Below are positions 51,795 through 62,569 of a DNA stretch of 64,000 bases, piece by piece; the first letter of the stretch is position 1, and each line of letters begins with the position of its first letter. Where the stretch lies: positions 6,510,001 to 6,574,000 of the forward strand of contig NZ_CP059733.1 of the NCBI RefSeq assembly GCF_000948985.2. Reading direction: 5' to 3'. The notes under the pieces are model-generated. The model saw nothing but the letters and a program-made list of their open reading frames with translations, was not told where the DNA came from and did not search any database. The stretch comes from Thalassomonas viridans (GTDB taxonomy: Bacteria > Pseudomonadota > Gammaproteobacteria > Enterobacterales > Alteromonadaceae). Position numbers and translations under genes: made by a program.

Positions 51795-54700
51795 CTTTCA
51801 TCATCGGTTTTCTTTGTCGAGGAAGCAGTAGGAATATAAGCAGTAGTCCCATCATCTAACAGCCGGGCTTGATAACGTGCTTTGGATTCTCTAACCGCTT
51901 TTTCTCTAGATTCTTCAGCTGATTCATTGCTATCAATAGAATCACTGGTTGCTAAAATATTATAATAACCATCAACAGTAGGCTCTATACGTTCTCTGAT
52001 ATCTTTATTTTCTTTTAATGCCGGTAAATAATTGCCAATAGTTTTAACCGACCACCGTAAAGCCGTCCATAAATCTGTAAGAATTGCCACTGCACCAGGG
52101 TATGCCGACAAAGCACCCAGGCCAATCATAATCAACTCTACGGATATATCTGTACTACCTTTTTCAGCTTTACGAATTGCCCAAAGTAACTTAACAGGCT
52201 GCTCATTCAGCTCAGTAATCTGCTCAATACCCACCTTATCACCAACAATTAAATGCTGGTTACACAATTGAATTAAATCCGTACATCCCTTAAGCACATT
52301 ATCGTTATGAATACCGTAACGGGAAAATGTTTCAGGTACTAACTGTCGGGACTGATGCGACGCATCATATTCAATATCGGTTTTAATTTTTAATTCGCCA
52401 ATTGATATATAAGGAACATGTAGGGCCAACTCTTCGACAAAATATAAATCAGTGCTGTTAATATGTGTTTTCAAGCGATCCCAATCTATGGAAGTATCAC
52501 TATCCATCTCAGGCAAGTTAATAAACTCTTTGATTTTCTGATCGCGTTTTTTAGCTAAATTTAATACTTCTGTGGCAAGTAACTCAGCATGCTCATTGAG
52601 TTGGGGTACGTCACTTAAAATAAAGTGCTCCCTAAATTTTTGAAAAAGAGGTTTAACGAGTTGCTCTTCCCTCTTCCAAAAATTAACACCATTAATATGC
52701 TGAATAATATCCTGCATAATGCCCTTACTGATAGCCTGCACTTCTATAATGTGCTCGGCTAAACCGCCATCTTTAAAGGCAATATCAGTAATTAAATCGT
52801 AAAAAGGTTCATCCTGCCCTGCGCTTGGTCCGCGCCCCTGCATTACCTCAACCCGTAAATCGCCAAGCAATAATGACATTTGCTCCCAATTACCGGCGTG
52901 CTTACGTATGACTTCTTCTAACTTATCACTCATTTTTTTATAAAAAACCGGATCGCTATCCATTTCTACTTTTAAATGTTTACGAATAGCATGTTCCATT
53001 TCACTGGCGGTAGATTTTTTATCTTCGCTATGCACGCGCGTTTTTATATTGCTTTCAAACTGCTTACTTAATAAATCAACGGGAGGTATGGTCGGATTGA
53101 TCCCCAAGCTAATTAAATGCTCATTGGTTAACTGGCGGATTTTAGCACCGACACCCAAAAAATTAAGGCTGTCGTCGCGATAGCGCAATTTTGCCAATTG
53201 CTGAATACGAGCAAACTGATACATAGGGATTTTATATTTATTCGCCTGCGGATGCGGCACAATAACATCCATGCTTTGCAGGAACTTTTTATAAAAAACC
53301 GTAAATTGCTCCCTTAAGCGAATATCTTCCAATAAATCAATCGCAGCCGTTTGTATTTTATAGTGCGGTTCACTATCAAGCGCTTGTGTTACCAGCAATT
53401 CAATATCAGCCACTTTATTTTCAATAAATAGCTGTAAAATACGCTGATATCGCTGCGCTAAAATAGGCTCTTCGTCTTCAATACTGCCTAGCTCTGAGCG
53501 GATATCAGCTTGGTCATCAGCATTGTAAAGCTTCAAGGCATCATCAAGTGCATTGGTTAAGCCAATATAGTCAACAATAAAACCGTGGGTTTTATTGGCA
53601 TAAGTTCGGTTAACCCTGGCAATAGTCTGCAATAAATTATGCTCTTTTACTTTTTTATCGATGTACATCACCTGTTCAATAGGTGCATCAAAACCGGTTA
53701 ACAGCATATCACAAACAATTAAAATACAAATGCCGGTATCAGGTTGGTCAAAATCTATCGGCCGTTTAAAGTTTTCAATAGCATTATGTTCTGCACTGTA
53801 TTTTCTGGCGGCAATCTGCGTTGCCGTCTCATTATTCTCACCCGATGAAATAATGACTGCTGTTTTAACAAACTTTAATAATGCGAGCTGTTCATCTTCA
53901 GCCTCACTGTTTGCAACTTGCTGCTTTTGTTCGATTAACTCAGCTAATGCTTGCTCAAAATACTCTTGATAATAAATAGCCGCCTGCCTGGTTGAACAGA
54001 CAATTTGCGCCTTAAGGCCTGCCGGTAGTATACGGCTGGTGTAGTGCTCAACAATATCTTGAGTGATCGCTTTTATACGTTTTTCGGCTTCTAAAATATC
54101 ACCTTCAGCACCATATTTACGCCGTATTTCGAGTAACTCCTGCTCACTACGCTCTTTAAATAAATCTTCAAATTTACGATCAAATTCAGCTTTATTTTCG
54201 AGCGCATTATCAGCAGTTTTTCCTTCGTAGATAATCGGTAAGGTGGCGCCATCGATTACAGCATCTTTCAGTTTATATTTATCGATATATGCCGTGTCTT
54301 GATCAACTCCGAAGCGTTTCCATGTTGGCTCTTTGTGATGCTCGGCAATTAACGGCGTGCCGGTAAAAGCAATGCGAGTTGCTTGCGGGAAAGCATCCAT
54401 CAGGTTGTCTGAAAGGCTAGGTTTTTCTTTACCACCTCTTTGGGTACGGTGTGCCTCGTCAACCAAAATCAAAATACGATGATCTTTGTTAATAACATCA
54501 AAAGGTTTAAATAACTGAATGTCTAATTCAGCATCATACTCACCTTTTTCTTCCTGTATTGCCAATTGCTTTCTAATGGCGGGTGGTAAATGTTTAACCG
54601 CTTCATCCCTGAACTTATGCATCATCACCAAATTTACATTAGAGCTGGTATTTGCCAACTCTTTTTTGGCTTGTGCCAGTGTAGTTATTTTAGTGATATG

Positions 54701-55798
54701 TTCATTGGTTAATAATGCGGTTTCACCCAATTGCGCTTCTAAATCACGCCGATCATTCACCATTAATACTTTATACTGCTGCAAGGTTTTGTCGGTGCGT
54801 AATTTACGCACCAGAAATACCATAGTTAAACTTTTACCGCTTCCTTGGGTATGCCAGACAACACCAGAGCGCGCCAACCCTGTTTCACCTTGGTGCATAC
54901 GGGCTAATATTTTATTCACCGCACGGTATTGTTGGTAGCGACAAATTACTTTTACTTGCTTACCCGCTGCCCCCATAAATAAGGTGAAACTTTTAGTAAT
55001 ATCAAGCAATTGTTCCGGGTGCAACATGCCTTCGACCAAAGCTTGTTGTGATGTTAGTTTTCGTTCCTTTGCATCTTCTAATTTCCAATCAAAATAATGT
55101 TCTTGTTTTGACGTTATCGTGCCATATTTTGCGTGTTCACCGCAGGTGCTGATCATTAACTGGTTGGTATAAAAAAGCTTAGGCTCACCCTCGCGATTAG
55201 CACTATGGGCAGGTTCACGTAAATCAGCATAACGGCGCAATTGTTCTATGCCTTCATAAATAGGGTTAGCGCTATTGGCATCGGGAGTTTTGCATTCAAC
55301 GACCACTAAAGGTAAGCCATTAACAAACAGCACAATATCAGGGCGGATCTGAGTTTTACTACTGCCTGGGGTATCGAGTCGAAACTGGTTAATGGCGTAT
55401 AAGCTATTGGCTTGCCAGTGTTCAAAATTAATAATGGTAACGCGCGGATTACTCTCACCTGTTAAATGGTTTTTATCAACTTGATAATCGACCAACCATT
55501 TTAAGAATTGTTGATTCGCTGCCAACAGTTTGTCTGTGCCAAAACGGATAAAGTCTTCATAAATAACTTCTAGCTGCTCATCCGTAAGCCAGGGCTTGCC
55601 CTTATGCTCACCCTCATCAACCAGATTCAACTGATAAACCGCCTTAATAAACACCGTTTTTAATACCGTTTGGCGAAAGTTATCGCGTAGGCTAGTGGCC
55701 GGATCTTGTGGTACTCCTTCCCCTAAATCTAATACCTTCCAGCCTAATGTAGCCAATTGGGCTAATAATGGTTTTTCGACAAACTGATACTCTGACAC
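51791..55798 (-). CDS. hsdR: Type I restriction enzyme, HsdR subunit
   Basis: A 1335-residue motor/nuclease subunit. The N-terminal PD-(D/E)xK nuclease centre is RPDIVLFVNGLPLVVVECKT (near residue 160). The helicase part has Walker A VWHTQGSGKSLTMV, motif II ILVDEAHRTQRG, motif III AFTGTPL and motif VI LLQTIARVNRTY. It translocates DNA and cuts unmethylated sites together with HsdM and HsdS. Overlaps ygjP by four bases and begins nine bases after hsdS. Full length, no frameshift seen. Confidence 0.95.
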   Translation of the reverse strand: MSEYQFVEKPLLAQLATLGWKVLDLGEGVPQDPATSLRDNFRQTVLKTVFIKAVYQLNLVDEGEHKGKPWLTDEQLEVIYEDFIRFGTDKLLAANQQFLKWLVDYQVDKNHLTGESNPRVTIINFEHWQANSLYAINQFRLDTPGSSKTQIRPDIVLFVNGLPLVVVECKTPDANSANPIYEGIEQLRRYADLREPAHSANREGEPKLFYTNQLMISTCGEHAKYGTITSKQEHYFDWKLEDAKERKLTSQQALVEGMLHPEQLLDITKSFTLFMGAAGKQVKVICRYQQYRAVNKILARMHQGETGLARSGVVWHTQGSGKSLTMVFLVRKLRTDKTLQQYKVLMVNDRRDLEAQLGETALLTNEHITKITTLAQAKKELANTSSNVNLVMMHKFRDEAVKHLPPAIRKQLAIQEEKGEYDAELDIQLFKPFDVINKDHRILILVDEAHRTQRGGKEKPSLSDNLMDAFPQATRIAFTGTPLIAEHHKEPTWKRFGVDQDTAYIDKYKLKDAVIDGATLPIIYEGKTADNALENKAEFDRKFEDLFKERSEQELLEIRRKYGAEGDILEAEKRIKAITQDIVEHYTSRILPAGLKAQIVCSTRQAAIYYQEYFEQALAELIEQKQQVANSEAEDEQLALLKFVKTAVIISSGENNETATQIAARKYSAEHNAIENFKRPIDFDQPDTGICILIVCDMLLTGFDAPIEQVMYIDKKVKEHNLLQTIARVNRTYANKTHGFIVDYIGLTNALDDALKLYNADDQADIRSELGSIEDEEPILAQRYQRILQLFIENKVADIELLVTQALDSEPHYKIQTAAIDLLEDIRLREQFTVFYKKFLQSMDVIVPHPQANKYKIPMYQFARIQQLAKLRYRDDSLNFLGVGAKIRQLTNEHLISLGINPTIPPVDLLSKQFESNIKTRVHSEDKKSTASEMEHAIRKHLKVEMDSDPVFYKKMSDKLEEVIRKHAGNWEQMSLLLGDLRVEVMQGRGPSAGQDEPFYDLITDIAFKDGGLAEHIIEVQAISKGIMQDIIQHINGVNFWKREEQLVKPLFQKFREHFILSDVPQLNEHAELLATEVLNLAKKRDQKIKEFINLPEMDSDTSIDWDRLKTHINSTDLYFVEELALHVPYISIGELKIKTDIEYDASHQSRQLVPETFSRYGIHNDNVLKGCTDLIQLCNQHLIVGDKVGIEQITELNEQPVKLLWAIRKAEKGSTDISVELIMIGLGALSAYPGAVAILTDLWTALRWSVKTIGNYLPALKENKDIRERIEPTVDGYYNILATSDSIDSNESAEESREKAVRESKARYQARLLDDGTTAYIPTASSTKKTDDES

Positions 55799-55807
55799 GG
55801 ACTTTCC

Positions 55808-57157
55808 TTATTTTTGTGCTGCTTCTTCGGATGAAAATACGGGGGATGAAATACTATCGGGCAAACTATCAACAGATTTCTTACCCGTTAATAGGTCTTG
55901 CATTAGGCCTTTTTGTTTTACTTGGTATTTATGTTTTTCCTGCTTAAATATTTTAACTTTTTCATCAATAGCAATTAATTTTTCCGCAATTAATTTTTGC
56001 TCAGTAACTTCAGGAACTATTGTCAAAAAAGCTTTAACATCAGATACGTTTAAATGAGGCGTTGTTGTTCCACCAACTTTGTTAGCTATCAAGTTCTTCG
56101 ACGTGTGGGAATATATGTATTGAAGCATATAATGCGAGATTAATTTTTCCGAGTCTGTCCTAATCAACATTACCCGTTGACCAAGGCATATCTTCATACC
56201 TTCAGGTATTACAAAGGCCTCACCAACAGGAGCTTCTCTTGTGAATACAATATCAAGCGCCTTTGGTTCCAATCTACTACATCTATCCTTATAGCCTTGT
56301 TCATCAACAAAACTTGCATTTTTATTAGAGAAGACACCATTAGAAATATTAAAAGTTCTAGCAACCAAAAAACCTTCATCTGTAAACTTTGGTGTACTAT
56401 GAGGGCAATCAATAATTTCAGAACAGAAACTTTGTAGTTCTCCAACTTTCCACTCGATAGGAATCCAACCTAAAGCAGTTTCATGATAAATCTCAGGCGC
56501 TTGCTGATAACTAGGCCGTAGTTTTTTTGTCTTAACATCAATACCTCGGCTAAATAAATCCGCCATCAGCCCTTGTTTAATTGCAGTATATTTATCAATT
56601 AATGACTGTGTTTGTTCTATTTGATTATCTAGAGTTGATAGAACTTTCGCTATTTTTTGCTGAATTAATAAACCAGGCGCTTTTATCTTTATTGTTCGTA
56701 ATAATTCGATACCTAAAGAAGAGCGTGTTGAACCGGTTAACAGTTTATCAATTTGTTCTTTGACATATTCACTTTTGAGGTAGTGGAGTAAATAATCTCT
56801 ACATATATTTCTTTTTGGCTCTAGTAAGGCCATTGTTGGCGAAATAGTAAAAATAAAGTCTGTATCTTTAAAGTCAATAACTTTCCCTATTGTTGCAACC
56901 CTTCCAAAACCGATAGTATTTGAAGTAACTTTGTATCTTTTGGCATGTTCATCATAAATAGATGGAGAGACTAACCTCACCTTATTTAAGCGGAAGGTAC
57001 CATTTTCGTTAATATCACCGATTCCGCAAAACGGAATACCTTTATTCACTTCATCAGGAGCACGATGACTAGGATGAGGATCTATTATTTGAGCAACATC
57101 AAAAAGTAATGTTATTGACCAATCTGATAAATTATATTTTGAATCTCCTTTATTCAT
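55808..57157 (-). CDS. hsdS: Type I restriction-modification specificity subunit HsdS
   Basis: A 449-residue specificity protein with two target-recognition domains. TRD1 is about residues 1-150; the central conserved helical spacer is [37 protein letters not shown]2 is about 225-370; the second conserved helix [41 protein letters not shown] ends the chain. The target sequence cannot be read from the protein. It overlaps the hsdM 3' end by eight bases. Confidence 0.92.
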   Translation of the reverse strand: MNKGDSKYNLSDWSITLLFDVAQIIDPHPSHRAPDEVNKGIPFCGIGDINENGTFRLNKVRLVSPSIYDEHAKRYKVTSNTIGFGRVATIGKVIDFKDTDFIFTISPTMALLEPKRNICRDYLLHYLKSEYVKEQIDKLLTGSTRSSLGIELLRTIKIKAPGLLIQQKIAKVLSTLDNQIEQTQSLIDKYTAIKQGLMADLFSRGIDVKTKKLRPSYQQAPEIYHETALGWIPIEWKVGELQSFCSEIIDCPHSTPKFTDEGFLVARTFNISNGVFSNKNASFVDEQGYKDRCSRLEPKALDIVFTREAPVGEAFVIPEGMKICLGQRVMLIRTDSEKLISHYMLQYIYSHTSKNLIANKVGGTTTPHLNVSDVKAFLTIVPEVTEQKLIAEKLIAIDEKVKIFKQEKHKYQVKQKGLMQDLLTGKKSVDSLPDSISSPVFSSEEAAQK

Positions 57158-59849
57158 ATCCCAACCCCAGCATAAATTCTGTCAATAACTGAGCTTGTTG
57201 TTCACGCTGCTGAACTATCTGCTTTAAGGTAACAGAATATTTAACGAATAAATTTTCTATGGCAGCAATCAGTTTTAGGGTATTGCTACGAATATAGGTT
57301 TGATATTCAGTAAATAACGCTTGTTTAACATCCTTTAAAATTAACGCTTTAGCTTCTGTTAGACTAATTTTTTCTCTGGCAGAGACAACTAAGTGATCTC
57401 TTTGTTTTTCTATCGCATTATTTTGTTGCTTTAAGGTTTTAAGTTCATTTTCTAACATTAAGTGTTGTTCAAGCTGTTGTTCAATGTTTTGTAGCTGCTC
57501 GTGTTTACTTTCACCTAACTGTTGTAGCTCATTAATACGAGCTTGATTACTTAATTGCACTTGCTGATGTTTAGCAATATTGATGATTTGTTGGCTTACA
57601 GCAAAATTCATTTCTTTTGCGGTTAAACCTTTGGTTAAATCGCCCTTTTTAGTGCCTTTAGGTAAGGTGTGATTGGTTGTATATTCAACTAGCGCATCAG
57701 CTATTTGGCTTTTTAAGCGTTTAATAGTATCGGTTATTTCCGCTTTTAGCTGCTTTTGTTGCTGCTTTAACTGACTCACTTGCGCTTTTGGTAAAACACT
57801 AATGAACTCGATGTCGTCTGCTGTTTGGTCCTCTGTCTGACTTTCCACTTGCGCAAACAATGCAGTTAACTGGTCAATTCGTTGCTGGTTTTGTTGTAAT
57901 TGCTCAATAATTTCAGGGCACTGGCTGTTAAATAACACATCGTCAGGGATCAGCTCGACATTCCAACCACTGGCAGCAATCGATTTAAAGTCTGCTTCAC
58001 GGTTTTTAAACCAGTTAGCCAGTGCTCCCCTGATTTGGTACTTATTAAGTAATGCTAACGGTGTTAATTGGCGTTCAATGCTGTTTAAGGCATGTTTTCG
58101 AGTTTGAAAAACTCCACTATTACCTTGCTTTTCGTCGCCAATTTTAACAAATAAGGCTTGCTCTGCTTGCCACCAGTTTTCCAGTTGCTCGGTAAATTTT
58201 TGATGCTTAGCGATGACACTGGTTGAGTTTTTAATTATATTTTTAATATCGCTGCTATCACAGATCAACTCACTAAATTGTAAAAATTCTGGCGACGGGT
58301 TGATAGCGTCAGCCGCTCGCTCAGTGAATAACTCATCTTTTAGGGCGGGATAGTCGTGCCAGTATTTCCCCAGGGCATCAATTTCGTCGCCAGGGATGCC
58401 ACCATTTAAATGGGCTTGAACATTTTGCGGCTCTGGTTCCGGGCTATTGTCAACATAACGGCGAATATTCAGGTTGTAATTTTCTTTTGCCAGTGTGTCT
58501 TGATGAATCAGTTGCGCATATTTTTCTACTTTGCTTTCACTATTGTCATCGCTTAGTAACTGTTTGTATACGCTGGTGATTTTTTCAATATCTTCAGGGC
58601 GTAAACTGTTTTGATTTTTGCCTTCTTTATACTCTCGATCCGCATTAATAAACAAAACGTGTTTACGCTTATCGGCAGCTTGTTTATTGATCACCAAGAC
58701 ACAAGCAGGAATACCTGTACCGTAGAACAAGCCTGAAGGTAAACCGATCACCGCCTCTAATAAGCCATTGGTAATTAAACGCTCACGATAACTGGCTTCT
58801 TCGCCGCCACGGAATAGAACACCGTGGGGTAATATAACAGCGGCTTTACCATTACCTTTAAGCGAGGCAATCATATGCTGTAAGAACATAAAGTCAGCTT
58901 TGCCTTTTTCTGGCATAAAGGTATTAAAACGTTGTTTGTCTGACTCTATATCGGCTTCAACATAGTCTTGTGAAAATGGCGGATTGGCAATAACGCGATC
59001 AAATGCTTGTAAGGTACCATCTTGGTCATGATGCTGCGGGCGTAGTAAGGTGTCTTCATTTTCTATACCGTCGCCCTTAATACCGTGTAATATCATGTTC
59101 ATTTTACAAATAGACCAGGTACCGCCATTGTCTTCCTGGCCGAATAGGTCAATCTCACTAATATCACCACCAGATTCCTGCACATAGCGCAAACTCTGAA
59201 TCAGCATACCGCCTGAGCCGCAGGTAGGATCATAAATCTCCATATTTTCTTTCGGCTCTAATATCTCCACCAATAAACGCACAACTTCAGAGGGCGTATA
59301 AAATTCACCGCCTTTTTTACCGGCACTATCGGCAAAATATTTAATCAGGTATTCGTAAGCAGCCCCTAACAAGTCAGGGAATTCAAAGCAGTCGTTAGTT
59401 AGGGGGATATCATTAAAGTGCTGAATAAATCGGATCAACGTTTTGTCGTTAATGGTGTTTTTACCGACTTTCTTTTTAAAGTCTATATGTTTAAGTACGC
59501 CTTCCAGACCTTTATTGTTATCTTCAAGGGCTGAAAGTGCTTTATTTAAACCGTCGCCAACCCGTTCTTTTAAATGTTCAATTTTATGCCAGCGGGCTTT
59601 TTCTGGAACAAAGTAATCAAATGCTGATGGTTCCAATAACTGAGCAATTTTTTCTTCGCTGGCCCCTTTGTCTCGGTATGCTTGTGCTTGGTCATTGTAG
59701 TCTTTTTCAAACTGATCAGACATACGCTTTAAAAATAAAACACCAAAGATAAATTCTTTATATTCGGAGGCATCCATTTTACCGCGCAGTATGTCACAGG
59801 CCTCAAATAAGGCGGAGGATAATTTTTGTAATGTTAATTTTTGGGTCAT
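57150..59849 (-). CDS. hsdM: Type I DNA methyltransferase HsdM with long C-terminal extension
   Basis: An 899-residue N6-adenine methyltransferase. Residues ~1-480 are standard: HsdM N-terminal domain, motif [17 protein letters not shown] and motif [12 protein letters not shown]. Residues ~480-899 are an added, mostly helical region with Gln/Glu/Lys-rich coiled coils ([40 protein letters not shown]). Classical HsdM of E. coli is about 529 residues, so this is a long-form variant. It overlaps hsdS by eight bases. Confidence 0.93.
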   Translation of the reverse strand: MTQKLTLQKLSSALFEACDILRGKMDASEYKEFIFGVLFLKRMSDQFEKDYNDQAQAYRDKGASEEKIAQLLEPSAFDYFVPEKARWHKIEHLKERVGDGLNKALSALEDNNKGLEGVLKHIDFKKKVGKNTINDKTLIRFIQHFNDIPLTNDCFEFPDLLGAAYEYLIKYFADSAGKKGGEFYTPSEVVRLLVEILEPKENMEIYDPTCGSGGMLIQSLRYVQESGGDISEIDLFGQEDNGGTWSICKMNMILHGIKGDGIENEDTLLRPQHHDQDGTLQAFDRVIANPPFSQDYVEADIESDKQRFNTFMPEKGKADFMFLQHMIASLKGNGKAAVILPHGVLFRGGEEASYRERLITNGLLEAVIGLPSGLFYGTGIPACVLVINKQAADKRKHVLFINADREYKEGKNQNSLRPEDIEKITSVYKQLLSDDNSESKVEKYAQLIHQDTLAKENYNLNIRRYVDNSPEPEPQNVQAHLNGGIPGDEIDALGKYWHDYPALKDELFTERAADAINPSPEFLQFSELICDSSDIKNIIKNSTSVIAKHQKFTEQLENWWQAEQALFVKIGDEKQGNSGVFQTRKHALNSIERQLTPLALLNKYQIRGALANWFKNREADFKSIAASGWNVELIPDDVLFNSQCPEIIEQLQQNQQRIDQLTALFAQVESQTEDQTADDIEFISVLPKAQVSQLKQQQKQLKAEITDTIKRLKSQIADALVEYTTNHTLPKGTKKGDLTKGLTAKEMNFAVSQQIINIAKHQQVQLSNQARINELQQLGESKHEQLQNIEQQLEQHLMLENELKTLKQQNNAIEKQRDHLVVSAREKISLTEAKALILKDVKQALFTEYQTYIRSNTLKLIAAIENLFVKYSVTLKQIVQQREQQAQLLTEFMLGLGYE

Positions 59850-59924
59850 TGGTTATATACTTAATTCTCAAAACTATGATTTAACTGATTTAATTTTCTT
59901 ATAAAAATCAGCTGATAAATGATG

Positions 59925-60962
59925 TTATTTTAATTTCTGATTACTATATTTTTCTTGGGCATGGCTAATAGCTTGCTGTAGGCGGTGATGTAAGATCTCA
60001 CGTTTTGGTAGTACCGCTAAGTATTCAGCAACATGAATACCTGCACTATCCATTTCCAGCAACTCTATTTGTTCTTGATTCTTTTCTGCACATAAAATAA
60101 TGCCTAATGGTGGCTGTTCACCTTCTTGTCGCTCATATTTGTCTAACCAGCGTAAATACAATTCCATTTGGCCTTTATAGTGCGGCTTAAATTTACCCAA
60201 TTTAAGGTCAATAGCTACCAAACGTTTGAGTTGCCGATTATAAAATAATAAGTCTATATAAAAGTCATCCCCGTCTAGTTGAATGCGCTTTTGCCGGGCA
60301 ATAAAAGAAAAGCCAGCGCCTAATTCCAATATAAATTGCTCTAGTTCACGTAAAATGGCGTCTTCTAAATCTTTTTCCAGATAGCGGTCATTGAGTCCTA
60401 AAAAATCTAATACATAGGGGTCTTTAAGCACTAAGTTTTCAGTAATAAGCCCTTGTTGAGCTAATTGTTGTAGCTCTATTTTGATTAGTTCTTCTGGTTT
60501 TTTAGATAAGGCCGTGCGTTCGAATAACATGCTATCGATACGTTCGTTTAATGTGCGAACGCTCCAATTTTCACTGGCACACATTTGCGCATAAAAATCA
60601 CGAGCCGATGCCTCTTTTAATGAAATAAGTAGTTTAAAGTGACTCCAACTTAATTGTCGCCACAGTGTAGCGACAATCTCTGCGTCAGGAAAAACCTCAG
60701 AAAATTTCATGATCCTACGTAGTTGTTTCTCTGAAAACCCTTTACCAAATTCATTGGTTAACTGCTGCGCCAAAGTAGCCACAACTTGTTTGCCATATGC
60801 TGCACGCTCACCCTGTAATACTTCCTGATTGATGCGCTGACCAATTTTCCAGTACATCATAGTTAAGGCAACATTGACTGCAGCCGAAGCTTGCTGCTTA
60901 GCTTGAGCGATTAAATTTTTAATGTCAGACAGTAGCTGAGCTTCTTTTTTTAATTCAGCCAT
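59925..60962 (-). CDS. YhcG-family PD-(D/E)xK nuclease-domain protein (DUF1016)
   Basis: A 345-residue protein. The N-terminal DUF1016 domain (VALTMMYWKIGQRINQEVLQGERAAYGKQVVATLAQQLTNEFGKGFSEKQLRRIMKF) is followed by the nuclease-fold domain with the DLLFYNRQLKRLVAIDLKLGKFKPHYKGQM active-site block. YhcG proteins occur next to restriction systems and are suspected to aid defence or DNA repair. It precedes hsdM by 75 bases and is overlapped by eight bases by the HTH gene upstream. Confidence 0.9.
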   Translation of the reverse strand: MAELKKEAQLLSDIKNLIAQAKQQASAAVNVALTMMYWKIGQRINQEVLQGERAAYGKQVVATLAQQLTNEFGKGFSEKQLRRIMKFSEVFPDAEIVATLWRQLSWSHFKLLISLKEASARDFYAQMCASENWSVRTLNERIDSMLFERTALSKKPEELIKIELQQLAQQGLITENLVLKDPYVLDFLGLNDRYLEKDLEDAILRELEQFILELGAGFSFIARQKRIQLDGDDFYIDLLFYNRQLKRLVAIDLKLGKFKPHYKGQMELYLRWLDKYERQEGEQPPLGIILCAEKNQEQIELLEMDSAGIHVAEYLAVLPKREILHHRLQQAISHAQEKYSNQKLK

Positions 60963-61143
60963 TCTCTGCCACCTTATCCTTTTGTTGTTCTATCCATTCT
61001 TCTAAATCAGTACTTTTGAAGCGCCAGCTACCGCCCACTTTAAAGCCAGGAAGTTTTTTCTCGGCAGCCAAACGATAGGCAGTTTTTTCTGTCAGTTTTA
61101 AATACTCAGCAACCTCTTTCAAGGTCATGATTTGATCAGTCAT
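60955..61143 (-). CDS. Excisionase-like HTH_17 DNA-binding protein
   Basis: A 62-residue MerR/Xis-type winged helix protein: IMTLKEVAEYLKLTEKTAYRLAAEKKLPGFKVGGSWRFKSTDLEEWIEQQ. Such proteins bind DNA and can be excisionases or small regulators. It is the first gene of the island operon, so it may regulate the restriction-modification genes. No integrase lies beside it. Confidence 0.88.
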   Translation of the reverse strand: MTDQIMTLKEVAEYLKLTEKTAYRLAAEKKLPGFKVGGSWRFKSTDLEEWIEQQKDKVAENG

Positions 61144-61460
61144 TTTATTACTCTCAAAAGCTTGGTGGGAGAATATGGGAAAATTGGGGAATAAACAAGA
61201 AATTGCTTTTTTCGTATTATGAAAATCAGTGTATGCGACCTTGAAGATGAATTATTAATCATCTCACTTACTATAAAAATACAATTAAGGCTTAGGTAAC
61301 AGATTAATTTATAACAAAAATTATAAATATCTCAGTATCAAACCTATTCTGTAACCATACTACCTTTGCAATATATAGAATCTATGAATCAAAATAATAA
61401 GCTGTATACTTTGTAGACAAGGGATTTTGTAAGCAATGAATATCTGTGGAGGTTATTCAT
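61144..61460. other. Promoter region between the RM island and the next gene
   Basis: 317 bp of AT-rich DNA serving the divergent island operon and the plus-strand membrane-protein gene. No gene, att-site repeat or tRNA end was recognised. Confidence 0.5.
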
Positions 61461-62114
61461 TTGTTAAAGGATTATTTTCAGAGAAAACAGGATGCTCCCA
61501 CAAGCCTGATTATTTATTCCCGCAAACTTCTACTTATCGTCAGTATAGTTATCGTTTGTACTTTATTACTGGTGCTATTGATTTGTTCACAGAAGGTGCA
61601 AGCTATGTTTGGCATACTTAAACGTTATGAAGTAGAAATGTCTCCCGAAGTACGCGGTCGTATTACTGATGGCAACAAACCTGTTGCGGGTATGCAAGTA
61701 GCACGTAGCCTTTCTTATGAAGGGTATCAAAAGGGCAAAGAGCTGTTGGAGCACACCCTGACCGATGCCGACGGTCGGTTTTCATTTAAACCAGTAGTAG
61801 TAAAATCACGCTCCCCCGGAGGTTTATTTAGCCAGAATATGCTTGTTTGGCAGGCGGTTTATGTTGAACGTGATGAGCAACTCTATCATCTTTGGTCTAC
61901 CCATAAAATCTGGCATCCGGTAAAGCCCATGTCCGATTTATTGATACAACTTAATTGCGATTTACAAAATAAAAAAGTTCAGCATGAAATCAATACCCTT
62001 GACTATGGCGGAATGTCTTCCCAGGTAGTTAGTTCTATCTGTCACTGGCAGGGAGAACTAATTTCAACCTATTATAACAATGAGCTGATTTCTTCTTATG
62101 ACGAAATAAAATAA
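61461..62114 (+). CDS. Membrane-anchored protein with carboxypeptidase-regulatory-like fold, unknown
   Basis: About 217 residues. The TTG at 61461 is chosen because GGAGG (61448-61452) stands eight bases before it. One transmembrane helix (LLLIVSIVIVCTLLLVLLI) follows a short cytoplasmic part; the rest is probably periplasmic. YEVEMSPEVRGRITDGNKPVAGMQVARSLSYEG...TLTDADGRFSFKPV matches the beta-sandwich regulatory domain pattern of CarboxypepD_reg-like proteins. A shorter form from the internal MFGILKRY is possible. Function unknown. Confidence 0.65.
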   Translation: MLKDYFQRKQDAPTSLIIYSRKLLLIVSIVIVCTLLLVLLICSQKVQAMFGILKRYEVEMSPEVRGRITDGNKPVAGMQVARSLSYEGYQKGKELLEHTLTDADGRFSFKPVVVKSRSPGGLFSQNMLVWQAVYVERDEQLYHLWSTHKIWHPVKPMSDLLIQLNCDLQNKKVQHEINTLDYGGMSSQVVSSICHWQGELISTYYNNELISSYDEIK

Positions 62115-62225
62115 CCGTTAATGGCAATAACCGAGTATTTGAAGGGCAAAATATACCAGCCACATTCCCCAGAGCCGCCTCAAACTCAGCCTTAACTTCC
62201 TATGAAATCATTTTCTTAATACATC

Positions 62226-62411
62226 CATAATAACTCAGGCACATACTTATTCTTTTCCCGCTGGTCGGGAGATTTACTGAACTGCGCTGCAATCAGGAAT
62301 CACCTGAAAATAAAGGAAACTGCACAAGTCCCCCTGGATAAGTTCGAATATCAGGGAGATGACAACTATGAGATTTTGTGCGAGCAGCTGAATTTCGCTT
62401 TCACCGTATAA
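62226..62411 (+). pseudogene. Possible 61-codon gene relic
   Basis: An open frame without start codon runs 62226-62411 and reads like a protein C-terminus (SGTYLFFSRWSGDLLN, then KFEYQGDDNYEILCEQL). Codon and residue use look real, but no family was recognised. Probably the tail of a deleted gene. Confidence 0.35.
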
Positions 62412-62420
62412 CTTAAATAA

Positions 62421-62445
62421 AAGTCCGGCTAAGCGTGCCGGGCGA
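62421..62445 (-). terminator. Possible terminator
   Basis: CCGGC/GCCGG stem (around 62425-62441); on the minus strand it is followed by ACTTTTATTT. It would end transcripts reading through the relic at 62448. Confidence 0.45.
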
Positions 62446-62447
62446 AA

Positions 62448-62552
62448 TCAGTAACCAGCCTGCCCTACTCGGTTGGCGTATTTAAGCACTTGCTGAACGG
62501 CTTCTTTATTGGGGTGTTTTTGCAGGCCGCTGTGTTCGGACAGTAAAAAGCA
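62448..62552 (-). pseudogene. Possible 35-codon C-terminal gene relic
   Basis: On the minus strand a frame without start reads FLLSEHSGLQKHPNKEAV and on to KYANRVGQAGY-stop, with natural-looking helix composition. An in-frame stop cuts it off upstream. Likely the last part of a lost gene. Confidence 0.35.
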
Positions 62553-62569
62553 GAATTAGTTACTGTTAT

